From Piscinibacter defluvii (GTDB lineage: Bacteria; Pseudomonadota; Gammaproteobacteria; Burkholderiales; Burkholderiaceae_C): a DNA stretch of 64,000 nucleotides. The translations under genes and the position numbers were made by a program. This document shows positions 37,111-49,492 of the stretch, piece after piece. Position 1 is the first letter of the stretch. Each line of letters opens with the position of its first letter. The notes under the pieces were generated by a model that was not told the DNA's origin, made no database searches, and was given only the letters and a program-made list of their open reading frames with translations. The stretch is taken from NCBI RefSeq assembly GCF_004011805.1, contig NZ_ML137198.1, positions 62,001 to 126,000 on the forward strand, read 5' to 3'.

Positions 37111-37401
37111 TCAGAGCGACGCCTGCGCGCTCAGCGTGCGGCCGAGCAGCTTCTCGAGGCTCTTGACCTGCTCGGCGTTCAGCTTGCCGTCGCGCAGCTT
37201 GTTCTCCTGCGCGTGCATGTCCCAGGCCTTGGCGATCATCGCGAGGAACTCCTCCTTCGAGACCATGCCGTCCTTGTTGCGGTCCATCTCGCGCATCTCC
37301 ATCAGGCGCGAGTAGATGTCGCCGTCGGCGAACGCAGCGCCGCTGCCGGCGGCCAGGGCCAGCGCGAGCGCCAGCGGGCGAAGAAGGGTGCGGGGGGTCA
37401 T
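37111..37401 (-). CDS. Small exported single-EF-hand protein (copy 2)
   Basis: A 96-aa protein with signal peptide (MTPRTLLRPLALALALAAGSGAAFA) and one EF-hand, DRNKDGMVSKEEF, followed by LAMIAKAWDMHAQ. The ATG at 37401 has GGAG 6 nt upstream, whereas an earlier ATG at 37407 directly abuts it. It is paralogous to the protein at 30713-31000, which shares the loop and the following helix pattern. Likely periplasmic Ca2+ binding; role unknown. Confidence 0.82.
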   Translation of the reverse strand: MTPRTLLRPLALALALAAGSGAAFADGDIYSRLMEMREMDRNKDGMVSKEEFLAMIAKAWDMHAQENKLRDGKLNAEQVKSLEKLLGRTLSAQASL

Positions 37402-37583
37402 GGGCATCTCCAGTTCGGTTGGGGTTTCAGCCGCGGCCACGGGTCGTGACCTGCGTGACCGTCGGTCGAGCGCCCGGCCCGCCCATTACGGCGCACGCAA
37501 CGAATGAAACGCCGGGCGAAGCGGCGATGAAACGGCGCCTGCCGACCATGCACGCACCGTTGAACGCCTTCAAGGAGACGCGC

Positions 37584-37928
37584 ATGACCCGCACCCTCGC
37601 CGCCCTCGCCCTGGCCCTCGCCTCGTTCGCTGCCGCGCTGCCGGCGCAGGCACAGAGCTTCATCCAGGTGCGCGACTGGGACGTCTATGTCGACCTGCCG
37701 ACCGGCTTCGCCTACGTGAAGACGCCGCAGCGCTGGGTGTTCGTGCGCCAGCTCGACGAGCGGCAGCTGCAGAACCTGCACCCCAGCACGCTGACCGCGC
37801 TGCTGCCCGCCGAGCAGCCCGAGATCCACTGGGCGCATCCGGCGCTGGAGGAGTCGCCGCGCATGCTGGCCCTGCGCCAGGGCCCGGCGCGCATGGCACG
37901 CAGCGATGCGCCCGCCACCGCGCAATAG
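37584..37928 (+). CDS. Small exported protein, unknown function
   Basis: A 114-aa protein with a signal peptide cleaved near AQA (residues ~1-23). The mature part begins QSFIQVRDWDVYVDLPTGFAYVKTP and contains no recognised motif. It is typical of lineage-specific Burkholderiales periplasmic proteins. The ATG at 37584 follows AAGGAG; a longer upstream frame is discounted. Divergent from EF-hand copy 2; the intervening 182 bp contain the promoters but nothing else I recognise. Confidence 0.72.
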   Translation: MTRTLAALALALASFAAALPAQAQSFIQVRDWDVYVDLPTGFAYVKTPQRWVFVRQLDERQLQNLHPSTLTALLPAEQPEIHWAHPALEESPRMLALRQGPARMARSDAPATAQ

Positions 37929-37938
37929 CCGAGAAAGA

Positions 37939-37966
37939 CGGGATGGCCGCTTGCACGACCATCCCG
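37939..37966. terminator. Inverted repeat, probable terminator
   Basis: CGGGATGG (37939-37946) pairs with CCATCCCG (37959-37966) around a 12-nt loop, 11 bp after the small exported gene's stop and facing the end of the convergent cbb operon. No T tract, so Rho-independent activity is uncertain. Confidence 0.45.
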
Positions 37967-38080
37967 GTCACAAGGACCGCGCGGTCAGGAGATGACGCCG
38001 CGCGGGTACCGATGCAGCACCCACTGTAGGCGGCGTCCCGCCCGCCGGCCAGGGAAAAGCTCCCGGTGGCGCCGCGCGGC

Positions 38081-39118
38081 TCAGGCGTAGCGCTTCGCGG
38101 CCAGCTCCAGCGACACCGGCTTGATGCGCGAGGCCATGCCGGCACAGCCGAAGGCCTGGAAGCGCTCGATGCAGACGTCGCGCGCCGCGGCGGTGGCGTC
38201 CTTGAGGAACCTGCGCGGGTCGAACTCGCTCGGGTCCTTCGCCATCGCGCGGCGCATCGCGCCGGTCATCGCGAGCCGGATGTCGGTGTCGATGTTGACC
38301 TTGCGCACGCCGTGGCGGATGCCTTCCTGGATCTCCTCGATCGGCACGCCGTAGGTCTCCTTGATGTCGCCGCCGTACTCGCGGATCACCGAGAGCCAGT
38401 CCTGCGGCACCGACGAGCTGCCGTGCATCACGAGGTGGGTGTCGGGGATCTTCGCGTGGATCGCCTTGATGCGGTCGATCGCGAGGATGTCGCCGGTCGG
38501 CTTGCGGGTGAACTTGTAGGCGCCGTGGCTGGTGCCGATGGCGATGGCCAGCGCGTCCACGCCGGTCTTCTTCACGAAGTCGGCCGCCTGGTCGGGGTCG
38601 GTCAGCAGCTGGTCGTGGCTGAGCGTGCCCTCGGCGCCGACGCCGTCCTCCTCGCCCGCCTGGCCGGACTCGAGCGAGCCCAGGCAGCCGAGCTCGCCTT
38701 CCACCGACACGCCCACCGCGTGGGCCATCTCGACCACGCGGCGCGTGACCAGCACGTTGTACTCGTAGGTGGAAGGGGTCTTCGCGTCCTCCATCAGCGA
38801 GCCGTCCATCATCACGCTGGTGAAGCCGGAGCGGATCGACTGCATGCACACCGCCGGGCTGGCGCCATGGTCCTGGTGCAGCACGATCGGGATGTCGGGG
38901 TACATCTCGGCCGCGGCCTCGACCATCTTGCGCAGGAAGGGCTCGCCGGCGTACTTGCGCGCCCCGGCCGAGGCCTGCAGGATGACCGGCGCATCGGACT
39001 TCTGGGCCGCCTGCATGATGGCCTGGATCTGCTCCAGGTTGTTGATGTTGAACGCGGGCACGCCGTAGCCGTGCTCGGCCGCATGGTCGAGCAGCTGGCG
39101 CAGGGAGATCATCGCCAT
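38081..39118 (-). CDS. cbbA: Class II fructose-bisphosphate aldolase (Calvin type)
   Basis: Zn2+-dependent aldolase, 345 aa, acting on fructose-1,6- and sedoheptulose-1,7-bisphosphate. It has [21 protein letters not shown] at the N-terminus, zinc ligands in VLHQDHGAS, and [15 protein letters not shown] and [11 protein letters not shown] segments typical of the Calvin-type class IIB enzymes. The ATG at 39118 has AGGAGG upstream. It is the last gene of the cbb operon, 19 bp after cbbT. Confidence 0.95.
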   Translation of the reverse strand: MAMISLRQLLDHAAEHGYGVPAFNINNLEQIQAIMQAAQKSDAPVILQASAGARKYAGEPFLRKMVEAAAEMYPDIPIVLHQDHGASPAVCMQSIRSGFTSVMMDGSLMEDAKTPSTYEYNVLVTRRVVEMAHAVGVSVEGELGCLGSLESGQAGEEDGVGAEGTLSHDQLLTDPDQAADFVKKTGVDALAIAIGTSHGAYKFTRKPTGDILAIDRIKAIHAKIPDTHLVMHGSSSVPQDWLSVIREYGGDIKETYGVPIEEIQEGIRHGVRKVNIDTDIRLAMTGAMRRAMAKDPSEFDPRRFLKDATAAARDVCIERFQAFGCAGMASRIKPVSLELAAKRYA

Positions 39119-39137
39119 GGAGAAAGCCTCCTGAAGG

Positions 39138-41195
39138 TCATTGCGAAACAAGGGCCGGCGCGACGCTGCGCGCCTTGACGAGCTGTGCCGCGCGCACCGC
39201 GACGAGTTCGGCCGTGAGGCCGAAGTGGCGGTACAGGTCGCCGGCGGGCGCGGACTCGCCGAAGCGGTCCAGGCCCATCACGTCGCCGTCCTCGCCGACC
39301 CAGCGCCACCAGGCGCTCGTGCTGCCGGCCTCGATCGCCAGGCGCGGCAGGCGGCGCGGGATCACCTCGTCGCGCCAGGCGCCGGGCTGGCGCTCGAAGG
39401 CGTCCATGCAGGGCATCGAGACCACGCGCGCTGCGATGCCCTCGCCGGCCAGCAGCTTCGCGGCCGCCAGCGCGATGCCGACCTCCGAGCCGGTGGCGAT
39501 CAGCACCACCTGCTCGCTGGCGGCGCGGCGCAGCACGTAGCCGCCGCGGGCGATCGACTCGCTGCGGTCGCCGCCCTCGCCGGCATGCGGCAGCACCTGG
39601 CGCGACAGCGCCAGCGCGCTGGGGCCCTCGGTGCGGCGCAGCGCCTCGCGCCACGCGACCGCGGTCTCCACGGCGTCGGCCGGGCGCCAGACATCGAGGT
39701 TCGGGATCAGGCGCAGGCTCGCGACGTGTTCGACCGGCTGGTGCGTCGGGCCGTCCTCGCCCAGGCCGATGGAATCGTGCGTGAACACGTGCACCACCGG
39801 CAGCTTCATCAGCGCCGACATGCGCACCGCGTTGCGCGAGTAGTCGCTGAAGGTCAGGAAGGTGCCGCCGTAGGGCCGGAAGCCGCCATGCAGCGCGACG
39901 CCGTTCATCACCGCCGCCATGCCAAACTCGCGCACGCCGTAGTGCACGTGGTTGCCGGTGCTGGTGCCGGTGAGCGCCTTGTGGCCCTTCCAGTCGGTCA
40001 GGTTGGAGCCGGTCAGGTCGGCCGAACCGCCGAGCAGTTCCGGCATGGCCGGGGCCACCGCGTTGAGCAGTTCCTGCGAGGCCTTGCGCGTGGCGAGGTT
40101 GGCGCCCTTGGCCTCGGCCGCGGCGATGGCGGCCGAGAGCGCGGCCTCCACCCCCGGGGTCGGGCTGCCGTGGCGCGCATGGCGACGCAGCAGCTCGTGG
40201 GCCAGCTCGGGGTGGGTCGCCGCGTAACGCGCGAAGCCCTCCTGCCACTGGCGGCGCAACACGGCGCCGCGCTCGCGCGCCGACCAGGCGAGCCGCACCG
40301 GCTCGGGCAGCTCGAAGGGCGGCCAGGTCCAGCCGAGCGCGGCGCGGGTGGCGGCGATCTCGGCCTCGCCGAGCGGCGCGCCGTGCACGTCGGCGCTGCC
40401 GGCACGGTTCGGCGAACCATGGCCGATCTGCGTGCGGCAGCACACCAGCACCGGCTTGTCGCTCGCCTTCGCCGCTTCGATCGCGGCGTCGAGCGCGGCA
40501 CGGTCGTGGCCGTCGACCTGGCGGATCACGGTCCAGCCGTAGGCCTCGAAGCGCGCCGGCGTGTCGTCGCGGAACCAGCCGCGCACGTCGCCGTCGATCG
40601 AGATGCCGTTGTCGTCATAGAAGGCGACGAGCTTGTTCAGGCCCCACACACCCGCCAGCGAGCAGGCCTCGTGGCTGATGCCTTCCATCAGGCAGCCGTC
40701 GCCGAGGAAGACCCAGGTGCGGTGGTCGACCACGGTGTGGCCGGGCCGGTTGAACTCGGCCGCGAGCAGCTTCTCGGCCAGCGCCATGCCGACGGCATTC
40801 GCCAGGCCCTGGCCGAGCGGGCCGGTCGTGGTCTCGACACCCGGCGTGAGGTGGTTCTCCGGGTGGCCGGGCGTGAGCGAGTGGAGCTGGCGGAAGCGCT
40901 TGAGCTCCGTCAGCGGCAGCGCGTAGCCGGTGAGGTGCAGCAGCGCGTACAGCAGCATCGAGCCGTGGCCGTTGGAGAGCACGAAGCGGTCACGGTCGAT
41001 CCAGGCCGGGTCGGCCGGGTCGTGCTTCAGGTGCTGGCGCCACAGCGCCTCGGCGATGTCGGCCATGCCCATCGGCATGCCCGGGTGGCCGGAGTTCGCG
41101 GCCTGCACCGCGTCGATGGCCAGCACGCGCAGGGCGTTGGCACAAAGCGTCCTCAGCGCCGCGGCGTCCAGCCCGGCGAGTTCATGGTTGCCCAT
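39138..41195 (-). CDS. cbbT: Transketolase
   Basis: ThDP-dependent transketolase (685 aa) that regenerates pentose phosphates in the Calvin cycle. Seen: [22 protein letters not shown] with the substrate His, [22 protein letters not shown], the ThDP/Mg motif [13 protein letters not shown]...[16 protein letters not shown] and [19 protein letters not shown]. It lies between phosphoribulokinase and aldolase, with 12- and 19-bp gaps, as in classical cbb operons; a separate housekeeping copy probably exists elsewhere. Confidence 0.96.
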   Translation of the reverse strand: MGNHELAGLDAAALRTLCANALRVLAIDAVQAANSGHPGMPMGMADIAEALWRQHLKHDPADPAWIDRDRFVLSNGHGSMLLYALLHLTGYALPLTELKRFRQLHSLTPGHPENHLTPGVETTTGPLGQGLANAVGMALAEKLLAAEFNRPGHTVVDHRTWVFLGDGCLMEGISHEACSLAGVWGLNKLVAFYDDNGISIDGDVRGWFRDDTPARFEAYGWTVIRQVDGHDRAALDAAIEAAKASDKPVLVCCRTQIGHGSPNRAGSADVHGAPLGEAEIAATRAALGWTWPPFELPEPVRLAWSARERGAVLRRQWQEGFARYAATHPELAHELLRRHARHGSPTPGVEAALSAAIAAAEAKGANLATRKASQELLNAVAPAMPELLGGSADLTGSNLTDWKGHKALTGTSTGNHVHYGVREFGMAAVMNGVALHGGFRPYGGTFLTFSDYSRNAVRMSALMKLPVVHVFTHDSIGLGEDGPTHQPVEHVASLRLIPNLDVWRPADAVETAVAWREALRRTEGPSALALSRQVLPHAGEGGDRSESIARGGYVLRRAASEQVVLIATGSEVGIALAAAKLLAGEGIAARVVSMPCMDAFERQPGAWRDEVIPRRLPRLAIEAGSTSAWWRWVGEDGDVMGLDRFGESAPAGDLYRHFGLTAELVAVRAAQLVKARSVAPALVSQ

Positions 41196-41207
41196 TACGA
41201 GCCCTCC

Positions 41208-42086
41208 CTAGTTCGACAGTGCTTTCCGGCGCCGCTCGACCAGGCGCAGGATCATCGGCGTGAAGATCAGCTGCATCGCCAGCTCCATCTTCCCGCCCGG
41301 CACCACCAGCGTGTTGGCGCGCGACATCCAGGAGTCGTGCAGCATCGACAGCAGGTACGGGAAGTCGATGCCCGCCGGGTTGGCGAAGCGGATCACGACG
41401 AGGCTCTCGTCGGCCGTGGGGATGGTGCGGGCGATGAACGGATCCGAGGTGTCGACCACCGGCACGCGCTGGAAGTTGATGTGCGTGCGCGTGAACTGCG
41501 GGCAGATGTAGTGCACGTAGTCGGGCATGCGGCGCAGGATCACGTCGGTCACCGCCTCGGTGGAGTAGCCGCGCATGTTCTTGTCGCGGTGCAGCTTCTG
41601 GATCCACTCCAGGTTGATCACCGGCACCACGCCGATCAGCAGGTCGGGGTAGCGCGCGATGTCCACCGTGTCGGTGGTGACGCCGCCGTGCAGGCCCTCG
41701 TAGAACAGCAGCTCGCTCTTGCCCAGGTTCTCCCAGGGCGTGAAGGTGCCCGGCTCCTGCTTGTACGGGGCGGCCTCGTTGGGGTCGTGCAGGTACTTGC
41801 GCGTCTTGCCGGTGCCGCTCTCGGCGTAGTCGCGGAACAGCGCCTCGAGCTCCTGGAACAGATTGCCCTCCTCGCCGAAGTGGCTGAAGGTGCGGTTGCC
41901 CGCGGCCTCGGCCTCGGCGAGCTTGGCGCGCATCGCCTGGCGGTCGTAGCGGTGGAAGGCATCGCCTTCGATGATGGCGGCGTCGACCTTCTCGCGCCGG
42001 AAGATGGCCTCGAAGGTGCGCGTCACCGAGGTGGTGCCGGCGCCGGACGAGCCGGTGATGGCAATGATGGGATGTTTGGCGGACAT
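41208..42086 (-). CDS. cbbP: Phosphoribulokinase
   Basis: Calvin-cycle kinase producing ribulose-1,5-bisphosphate (292 aa, the class I proteobacterial length). P-loop GSSGAGTTSVT near residue 12, catalytic segment IIEGDAFHRYDR and LFYEGLHGGV are visible. Class I enzymes are usually NADH-activated; that is family knowledge. Starts 29 bp after the fructose bisphosphatase stop. Confidence 0.96.
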   Translation of the reverse strand: MSAKHPIIAITGSSGAGTTSVTRTFEAIFRREKVDAAIIEGDAFHRYDRQAMRAKLAEAEAAGNRTFSHFGEEGNLFQELEALFRDYAESGTGKTRKYLHDPNEAAPYKQEPGTFTPWENLGKSELLFYEGLHGGVTTDTVDIARYPDLLIGVVPVINLEWIQKLHRDKNMRGYSTEAVTDVILRRMPDYVHYICPQFTRTHINFQRVPVVDTSDPFIARTIPTADESLVVIRFANPAGIDFPYLLSMLHDSWMSRANTLVVPGGKMELAMQLIFTPMILRLVERRRKALSN

Positions 42087-42115
42087 GGTGGCCTCGTCGT
42101 TCCTGGGAATCCGGG

Positions 42116-43192
42116 TCACACCGTCGTGGAGGCGAACAGACCGCGCCGGCCGAACAGCGGCGACTGGTAGCTGTCCAGCGGCTCCTCGAGGTGGTAGTTC
42201 TCGATGCGCGCAACCTCCTCGGACGAGCCGAAGATGAAGCCGATGCGCTGGTGCAGCGACTCGGGCTGCACCTCCATCACGCGGCGCCGACCGGTGCTGG
42301 CCAGGCCGCCGGCCTGCTCGATCAGCATCCCGATCGGGTTGGCCTCGTACAGCAGGCGCAGCCGGCCGGGCTTGGACGGGTCCTTGGTGTCGCGCGGATA
42401 CATGAACACGCCGCCGCGCATCAGGATGCGGTGCGTCTCGGCCACCAGCGAGGCGATCCAGCGCATGTTGAAGTCGGCGCCGCGCGGGCCGGTCTGGCCG
42501 GCCAGGCATTCGTCGACGTAGCGCTTGACGGCCGGCTCCCAGAAGCGGCTGTTCGACGCGTTGATGGCGAACTCGCGCGTCCTGGCCGGCACCTTCAGAT
42601 GCCGATGGCTGAGCACCCACTCGCCGAGGATCGGGTCGAGCGTGAAGGCGTGCGTGCCGTTGCCCAGCGTCAGCACCAGCATGGTCGACGGGCCGTAAAT
42701 CGCGTAGCCGGCGCAGATCTGCTTCGTGCCGGGCTGCAGGAAGTCCTCCGGCTTCGCGTCCTCGCCGGGCGTGGCGGCGCGCAGGATCGAGAAGATGCTG
42801 CCGACCGCGACGTTGACGTCGATGTTGCTCGAGCCGTCGAGCGGGTCGAACAGCAGCAGGTACTTGCCGCGCGGGAACTGCTCGGGCAGCTGGTAGGGCT
42901 CGTCCATCTCCTCCGACACCATGCCGGCGACGTGCCCGTCCCATTCGGCGGCGCGCAGGAACATGTCGTTGCTCAGCACGTCCAGCGGCTTCTGCTCCTC
43001 GCCCTGCACGTTGACGCTGCCCGTGCCGCCGACCGCGCCCGAGAGCGCGCCGAGCGCGACCTTGCGCGAGATCGCCTTGCAGGCGAGCGACACGTCGGTG
43101 ACCAGTGCGTTCAGGTCCCCGGTGGCGCCCGGGTGGCGGCGGCGTTCCTCGATCAGGAACTGGGTCAGGGTGGGCCTTCCTCCGGTGGGCAT
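42116..43192 (-). CDS. cbbF: Class I fructose-1,6-bisphosphatase
   Basis: Removes phosphate 1 from fructose (and probably sedoheptulose) bisphosphate. The 358-aa protein has the metal-binding motif [16 protein letters not shown], the substrate segments [23 protein letters not shown] and the conserved MVSEEMDEP acidic loop. Sixth product-coding step of the cbb operon, between cbbZ (16 bp) and cbbP (29 bp). Confidence 0.95.
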   Translation of the reverse strand: MPTGGRPTLTQFLIEERRRHPGATGDLNALVTDVSLACKAISRKVALGALSGAVGGTGSVNVQGEEQKPLDVLSNDMFLRAAEWDGHVAGMVSEEMDEPYQLPEQFPRGKYLLLFDPLDGSSNIDVNVAVGSIFSILRAATPGEDAKPEDFLQPGTKQICAGYAIYGPSTMLVLTLGNGTHAFTLDPILGEWVLSHRHLKVPARTREFAINASNSRFWEPAVKRYVDECLAGQTGPRGADFNMRWIASLVAETHRILMRGGVFMYPRDTKDPSKPGRLRLLYEANPIGMLIEQAGGLASTGRRRVMEVQPESLHQRIGFIFGSSEEVARIENYHLEEPLDSYQSPLFGRRGLFASTTV

Positions 43193-43208
43193 GATGAGCT
43201 CCTCGTCT

Positions 43209-43904
43209 CTAGTCCTGGGTAATCTTCTGGTCGGCCGACAGCAGGGCGAGCAGTTCGTCCGGCGCGTGCAGGCGCCAGCTCACGAGCGACGCGTCGACCG
43301 CGTGTGCGCCGTAGCCCCAGGCCGCCAGCGCGGCGGGGCAATGCGCCGCCTGCGCGGCGCGCAGGTCGAGCGGGCTGTCGCCCACCATCAGCAGTTCGGG
43401 GGCGTGCAGGCCGAGGCGCTGCGCCGCGGCGAGCAGCAGGTCGGGCGCCGGCTTGCGCTGCGCCGGCATGTCGCCGCCGTGCACCGCCTCGACGAAGCCG
43501 AGCAGCCCGGCGGCCTCGAGCACCGCGCGCGCCAGCGGCGTCGGCTTGTTGGTCACGACCACCATCGGCAGCCGGCCGCGCAGCGCCTCGACCAGCGCCA
43601 CGATGCCCGGGTAGACGCTGCCGAGGCTCAGCGGCGCGGCCAGCGTGGCCACGTCGAACCAGCGCCGCAGGCGCACACGCAGCTCGTGGTCGGCCTCCTC
43701 GAGGCCGATGTGGGCCAGCGCGCGGCCGATCAGCATGTCCGGGCCGTCGCCGATCCAGCTGCGCACCAGGTCGAGGTCGAAGCGCTCCAGCCCGGCCTTC
43801 TTGAGCGCGGCGTTCAGTGCATGCTGGATGTCCGGCGCGCTGTCGATCAGCGTGCCGTCGAGATCGAAGGCAATCGCACGGACGCGGCGCAGGTCGGTCG
43901 TCAT
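43209..43904 (-). CDS. cbbZ: Phosphoglycolate phosphatase
   Basis: HAD-superfamily phosphatase removing 2-phosphoglycolate, the product of RuBisCO's oxygenase reaction. The 231-aa protein has HAD motif [17 protein letters not shown], motif [10 protein letters not shown], motif III lysine in QRKPAPD and motif [14 protein letters not shown]. It overlaps rpe by 4 nt. Its presence in the operon points to growth under air. Confidence 0.93.
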   Translation of the reverse strand: MTTDLRRVRAIAFDLDGTLIDSAPDIQHALNAALKKAGLERFDLDLVRSWIGDGPDMLIGRALAHIGLEEADHELRVRLRRWFDVATLAAPLSLGSVYPGIVALVEALRGRLPMVVVTNKPTPLARAVLEAAGLLGFVEAVHGGDMPAQRKPAPDLLLAAAQRLGLHAPELLMVGDSPLDLRAAQAAHCPAALAAWGYGAHAVDASLVSWRLHAPDELLALLSADQKITQD

Positions 43905-44611
43905 GCCGCCACGGCCTCCGCCGGCGCGGCCTGCCCGGCCCGTGCCTCGCTGCGGATGCCGGCGATCGCGTCCGCGTAGTGGCCGGCGCCGAACACCGCC
44001 GAGCCGGCCACCAGCGTGTCGGCCCCGGCGGCGGCGATGCGGCGCGCGTTGTCGCGCTTGACGCCACCGTCCACCTCGAGCCAGATCGGCCGGCCGGTGC
44101 GCGCGATCGCGGCATCGACCAGCGCCCGCGCACGTTCGATCTTCGGCAGCATGCGCTCGATGAAACTCTGTCCGCCGAAACCCGGGTTGACCGTCATCAG
44201 CAAGACGAGATCGAGCTGGTCGATCACGTGGTCGAGCACCGACAAGGGCGTGGCCGGGTTCAGCACCAGGCCGGCCTTGACACCCGCCGAGCGGATCAGC
44301 TGGATCGTCCGGTCGACATGCTCGCTCGCCTCGGGGTGGAAGCTGATGATGTCGGCACCGGCCTGGGCGAACATCGGCACCAGCGCATCCACCGGCTTGA
44401 CCATCAGGTGCACGTCGATGGGCACGCTGGCGTGGGGCTTGATCGCCTGGCACACCAGCGGGCCGACGGTGAGGTTGGGGACGTAATGGTTGTCCATCAC
44501 GTCGAAGTGGATCAGGTCGGCCCCCGCCTCGATGACGGCGCGCACCTCCTCGCCGAGCCGCGCGAAGTCGGCCGAGAGCAGGCTGGGGGCGATGCGCAAG
44601 CCGTTGCTCAT
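43901..44611 (-). CDS. cbbE: Ribulose-phosphate 3-epimerase
   Basis: TIM-barrel epimerase converting xylulose-5-phosphate to ribulose-5-phosphate (236 aa). Motifs: [67 protein letters not shown] and [11 protein letters not shown]. Overlaps both neighbours by 4 nt (cbbY upstream, cbbZ downstream), so translation is coupled through the three genes. Confidence 0.96.
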   Translation of the reverse strand: MSNGLRIAPSLLSADFARLGEEVRAVIEAGADLIHFDVMDNHYVPNLTVGPLVCQAIKPHASVPIDVHLMVKPVDALVPMFAQAGADIISFHPEASEHVDRTIQLIRSAGVKAGLVLNPATPLSVLDHVIDQLDLVLLMTVNPGFGGQSFIERMLPKIERARALVDAAIARTGRPIWLEVDGGVKRDNARRIAAAGADTLVAGSAVFGAGHYADAIAGIRSEARAGQAAPAEAVAA

Positions 44612-45420
44612 CCGTGCACTCCTGCGGTTCCTGCATAGACCGCGTCGATCCCGCTGCGCGGACGTTGGTCGGCGCGCCGGGCCACCTCGTCGAAGGTGAG
44701 CCAGGCCGCGTCGCGCAGCTTGCCGCCGGGCTCGCCATCCAGCGGCTGGCCGGGCTCGCCCAGGTGCGGCAGCACCAGCGCGGCGCCGTCGAAGTCGTGG
44801 TCCTCGGTCCAGAAGGTCGGCGTGATCACGGTCCACAGCCCGGCCTCGGTGGCCGCGCGCAGGCCGTTGCGCGAATCCTCGAAGGCGACCGCCTGTTCCG
44901 GCTGCAGGCCCAGGTGCTGCAGCGCGAGGCGGTAGATGTCCGGCGCCGGCTTCTTGGCACGCACCTGGTCGCCGCAGGCGATCACGCTGAACATCGCCAG
45001 GCCCTGCTCGCCGAAGTTGCTGCGCAGCAGCGCGTCGACGTTGGCGGCCGTGGTGGTGCTGGCGATCGCGAGCCGGCAGCCGGCCGCCAGCGTTTCCTCG
45101 ATCAGCCGCCGCACGCCCGGCCGCAGCGGGATCGCGCCGTCGGCGACGAAGCTGCTGTAGAACCTGGTCTTCTCGGCGTGGATGGCCGGGATCAGCTCGG
45201 TCAGGCGGCGGCGGTCGGACGTCGAGAGCGTCTTGGTGGCCAGGTAGGCGGCGATGCGCTCCTTGCCGCCGGTGGTGTGCAGCAGCTCGCGGTAGGCCTC
45301 GGGCGTCCAGCACCAGCCCAGCCGGTAGCGCTCGAAGGCATTGTTGAAGGCGACACGGTGCGCCTCTTCCGTGTCGGCCAGCGTCCCATCGACGTCGAAG
45401 ATGAATGCCTCGATGCTCAT
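44608..45420 (-). CDS. cbbY: CbbY, HAD-family xylulose-1,5-bisphosphate phosphatase
   Basis: HAD phosphatase; characterised CbbY proteins degrade xylulose-1,5-bisphosphate, a RuBisCO misfire inhibitor. The 270-aa protein shows [35 protein letters not shown], the lysine in [14 protein letters not shown] and [13 protein letters not shown]. It follows cbbX by about 100 bp. That gap holds GC-rich inverted sequences (near 45450-45500) that might modulate downstream expression. Confidence 0.94.
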   Translation of the reverse strand: MSIEAFIFDVDGTLADTEEAHRVAFNNAFERYRLGWCWTPEAYRELLHTTGGKERIAAYLATKTLSTSDRRRLTELIPAIHAEKTRFYSSFVADGAIPLRPGVRRLIEETLAAGCRLAIASTTTAANVDALLRSNFGEQGLAMFSVIACGDQVRAKKPAPDIYRLALQHLGLQPEQAVAFEDSRNGLRAATEAGLWTVITPTFWTEDHDFDGAALVLPHLGEPGQPLDGEPGGKLRDAAWLTFDEVARRADQRPRSGIDAVYAGTAGVHG

Positions 45421-45523
45421 GACAACCCCCCGTCCGATGAATACATCGGCCGGCCCCCCGAGGGGGCGCGGGCCGGCTTGGGGCGGCCCGGCACTCGGCC
45501 CGCCTGCCCAGGATCGACCCGCT

Positions 45524-46402
45524 TCATGCCGCGGCTCCCTGCTGGAACACCCGGCTGGCCAGCACGTCGGCGGCCTGCAGGGTGACGAGTTCGTCGCGGC
45601 CGAGCGCCGCGTTGCTCGAGAACAGCCGCGTCGCCTGGCGCAGGCGCATGCGGTCCAGCGCGTTGCGGATCGAGCGCCCGTTGGCGAAGTGCGGCTGCTG
45701 GCGGCGCAGGTGCACGTAGGTCGCGAAGGCGGCCTGCGCCTCGGCGTCGAAGCGGTAGTTCATGTGCTCGAGCATCAGCTGCGCGATCTGCATCAGCTCG
45801 CCTTCCGAGTAGTCCGGGAAGTCGATGTGGTGCGCGATGCGCGAGGCCATGCCGGGGTTGCTCGAGAAGAAGGTGTCCATCCGGTCCTTGTAGCCGGCCA
45901 GGATGACCACCAGGTCGTCGCGGTGGTTCTCCATCACCTGCAGCAGGATCTCGATCGCCTCCTGCCCGTAGTCGCGCTCGTTCTCGGGGCGGTACAGGTA
46001 GTAGGCCTCGTCGATGAACAGCACGCCGCCCATCGCCTTCTTGATGATCTCCTTGGTCTTGGGCGCGGTGTGGCCGATGAACTGGCCCACGAGATCGTCG
46101 CGCGTCACCGCCACCAGGTGCCCCTTGCGCACGTAGCCGAGCTGCTTGAGCACCTCGGCCATGCGCAGCGCGACGGTGGTCTTGCCGGTGCCGGGGTTGC
46201 CGGTGAAGCACATGTGCAGCGTGGGCGGCTGCGACTGCAGGCCCTGCTCGGCACGCAGCCGGTCGATCAGCAGCAGCGCCGCGATGTCGCGAATGCGGCC
46301 CTTGACCGGCGCGAGGCCGACCAGCTCGCGGTCGAGCTGGTCGAGCAGGTCCTTCACGCCGGACTCCTTGAACATCGTCGCCGGGGATACCTTGGCGTCC
46401 AT
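45524..46402 (-). CDS. cbbX: CbbX, red-type RuBisCO activase
   Basis: AAA+ ATPase that remodels inhibited red-type RuBisCO by pulling on the large-subunit C-terminus (292 aa). Walker [21 protein letters not shown]; Walker [21 protein letters not shown]; arginine and sensor segments [20 protein letters not shown]. Located 57 bp after cbbS, the standard position in form IC operons. Confidence 0.97.
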   Translation of the reverse strand: MDAKVSPATMFKESGVKDLLDQLDRELVGLAPVKGRIRDIAALLLIDRLRAEQGLQSQPPTLHMCFTGNPGTGKTTVALRMAEVLKQLGYVRKGHLVAVTRDDLVGQFIGHTAPKTKEIIKKAMGGVLFIDEAYYLYRPENERDYGQEAIEILLQVMENHRDDLVVILAGYKDRMDTFFSSNPGMASRIAHHIDFPDYSEGELMQIAQLMLEHMNYRFDAEAQAAFATYVHLRRQQPHFANGRSIRNALDRMRLRQATRLFSSNAALGRDELVTLQAADVLASRVFQQGAAA

Positions 46403-46459
46403 GTCGCGACCTCGTTTCCAACAGTGGCCGGGGGAGCGCCGCAGGCGCTCCGGGGGTGG

Positions 46460-46879
46460 TCAATATCTCGCGCCTTCCGGGTTCTTGGCCACCGCGTAGC
46501 TCTCGATGCTGTAGCGCAGGGTGCGGCCCGGCTCCTCGGTGCGCACCAGGCGGAAGCCGGGTTCGGCCTTGGGACGGTTGACGATGAAGGACAGCACCAC
46601 CGACTCCACCCCGTGCGTCGAGTCGAACGCGGTGACGCGGATGTACTGGTCCGGGAAGGTCTTGCGGCAGTTGTTGATCTCCATCAGGATGCCGGCCGCA
46701 TCGCGCAGGTCGAACATCGGGTTGCCGAACATCTCCCAGTACGTGTTGCGCGGGTGCGGGTCGTCGGTGTACTCGATGCCGACGGCCCAGCCCTTGTCGA
46801 GGCAGTACTCGAGCTGCCTGGTGATCTGCGCGTCGCTCAGCTCGGGCAGGAAGGAGAAGGTGCCTTGGGTGATTCGCAT
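46460..46879 (-). CDS. cbbS: RuBisCO small subunit, red type
   Basis: Small subunit of form I RuBisCO, 139 aa. It has GTFSFLPELSDAQITRQLEYCL, NTYWEMFGNPMFD and the C-terminal extension (residues ~105-139, GFRLVRTEEPGRTLRYSIESYA) that forms the beta-hairpin seen only in red-type (IC/ID) enzymes. 11 bp after cbbL. Confidence 0.97.
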   Translation of the reverse strand: MRITQGTFSFLPELSDAQITRQLEYCLDKGWAVGIEYTDDPHPRNTYWEMFGNPMFDLRDAAGILMEINNCRKTFPDQYIRVTAFDSTHGVESVVLSFIVNRPKAEPGFRLVRTEEPGRTLRYSIESYAVAKNPEGARY

Positions 46880-46890
46880 GTCGATTCTCC

Positions 46891-48420
<1,530 letters not shown>

Positions 48421-48433
48421 TTAAACCTTTTGA
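48421..48433. promoter_or_regulatory. Candidate CbbR-binding site
   Basis: TTAAACCTTTTGA fits the reported CbbR pattern TNA-N7-TNA exactly. It lies in the 111-bp cbbL-cbbR intergenic region, immediately upstream of the candidate cbbL -35 box. Further AT-rich bases toward cbbR (to about 48465) probably contain the autoregulatory site. Confidence 0.55.
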
Positions 48434-48468
48434 CGTTTACATATGCCTTTCTTAATATCTAGTCCACC

Positions 48469-49446
48469 ATGCCGCTGACCCGCAACGCCACCTTCCGCCA
48501 GCTCGCCACCTTCCACGCCGTGGCCCGGCTGGGCAGCGTTTCGGCTGCTGCGGACGAGTTGCACCTGACGCAACCGGCGGTCTCGATCCAGATCGCCGCG
48601 CTGGAGGAATCGGCGCGCGCGCCGCTGCTGCAGCGCACCGGCCGCGGCGTGCGCCTGACCGAGGCCGGCGAGCTGCTCGACAACTACGCGCGCCGCATCC
48701 TCGACCTGTGGCGCGAGGCCGGCGAGGAGATGGCCACGCTGCAGGGGGTGTTCTCCGGCACCCTGCGCGTGGGTGCGATCACCACCGCCGAGTACCTGCT
48801 GCCGCCGATGCTCGTCACCTTCGCCGGCGAGCACCCGCAGGTGAAGGTCAAGCTGCAGGTGGGCAACCGCGACGAGATCGTGCGCATGCTGGCCGCGCAG
48901 GAGATCGACCTGGCCATCATGGGCCGGCCGCCGGCCGAGCTGAAGACCGAGTCGACCGCGTTCGCCAAGCACCCGATGGCCTTCCTGGCCGCGCCCTCGC
49001 ACCCGCTGATGAACGGCCCGCGGCCGACCCTGGCGATGCTGTCCGAGCAGCGCATCCTGGTGCGCGAGCGCGGCTCGGGCACCCGCGCGACCATCGAACG
49101 TGTGTTCAAGGATGCCGGGCTGCCGCTGCGCATCGGCTCGGAGATCTCGAGCAACGAGGCCATCAAGCACATGTGCGCGGCCGGCTTCGGCGTGGCCTTC
49201 CTCTCGCTGCACACCTGCGTGCTGGAGATGCAGGCCGGCGTGCTGGCGCTGCTGCCGATGGCCGGCAACCCGATCGAACGCGACTGGTACGTGATGCACC
49301 TCGCCTCGCGCCCGCTGCCCCAGGTGGCCACGGCCTTCGAGCAGTTCCTGGTCGAGCGCGGCCAGCACGAGATCACCCGGCAGCTGGCCGCTCCCACCGC
49401 CCTCACCCCCGTCCGCGCGCGCCCGCGGCGCAAGGCGGCGGCCTGA
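48469..49446 (+). CDS. cbbR: CbbR, LysR-type regulator of the Calvin operon
   Basis: LysR-family activator, 325 aa. The N-terminal helix-turn-helix is in FRQLATFHAVARLGSVSAAADELHLTQPAVSIQIAALEE (residues ~8-46, described here by its ends), followed by the effector-binding fold. Family members sense metabolites such as phosphoenolpyruvate or NADPH. Divergent orientation next to cbbL is the classical arrangement. Confidence 0.95.
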   Translation: MPLTRNATFRQLATFHAVARLGSVSAAADELHLTQPAVSIQIAALEESARAPLLQRTGRGVRLTEAGELLDNYARRILDLWREAGEEMATLQGVFSGTLRVGAITTAEYLLPPMLVTFAGEHPQVKVKLQVGNRDEIVRMLAAQEIDLAIMGRPPAELKTESTAFAKHPMAFLAAPSHPLMNGPRPTLAMLSEQRILVRERGSGTRATIERVFKDAGLPLRIGSEISSNEAIKHMCAAGFGVAFLSLHTCVLEMQAGVLALLPMAGNPIERDWYVMHLASRPLPQVATAFEQFLVERGQHEITRQLAAPTALTPVRARPRRKAAA

Positions 49447-49492
49447 GGCGCGCTGCTGTCCGGCGCAGCCGCAGCGCTGCGTGGAACCGGGC

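Noticed and set aside
30713-37401. Possibility that the EF-hand proteins are lanmodulins
   Set aside because: Each has only one EF-hand and the loop lacks the proline at position 2 that marks lanmodulin.
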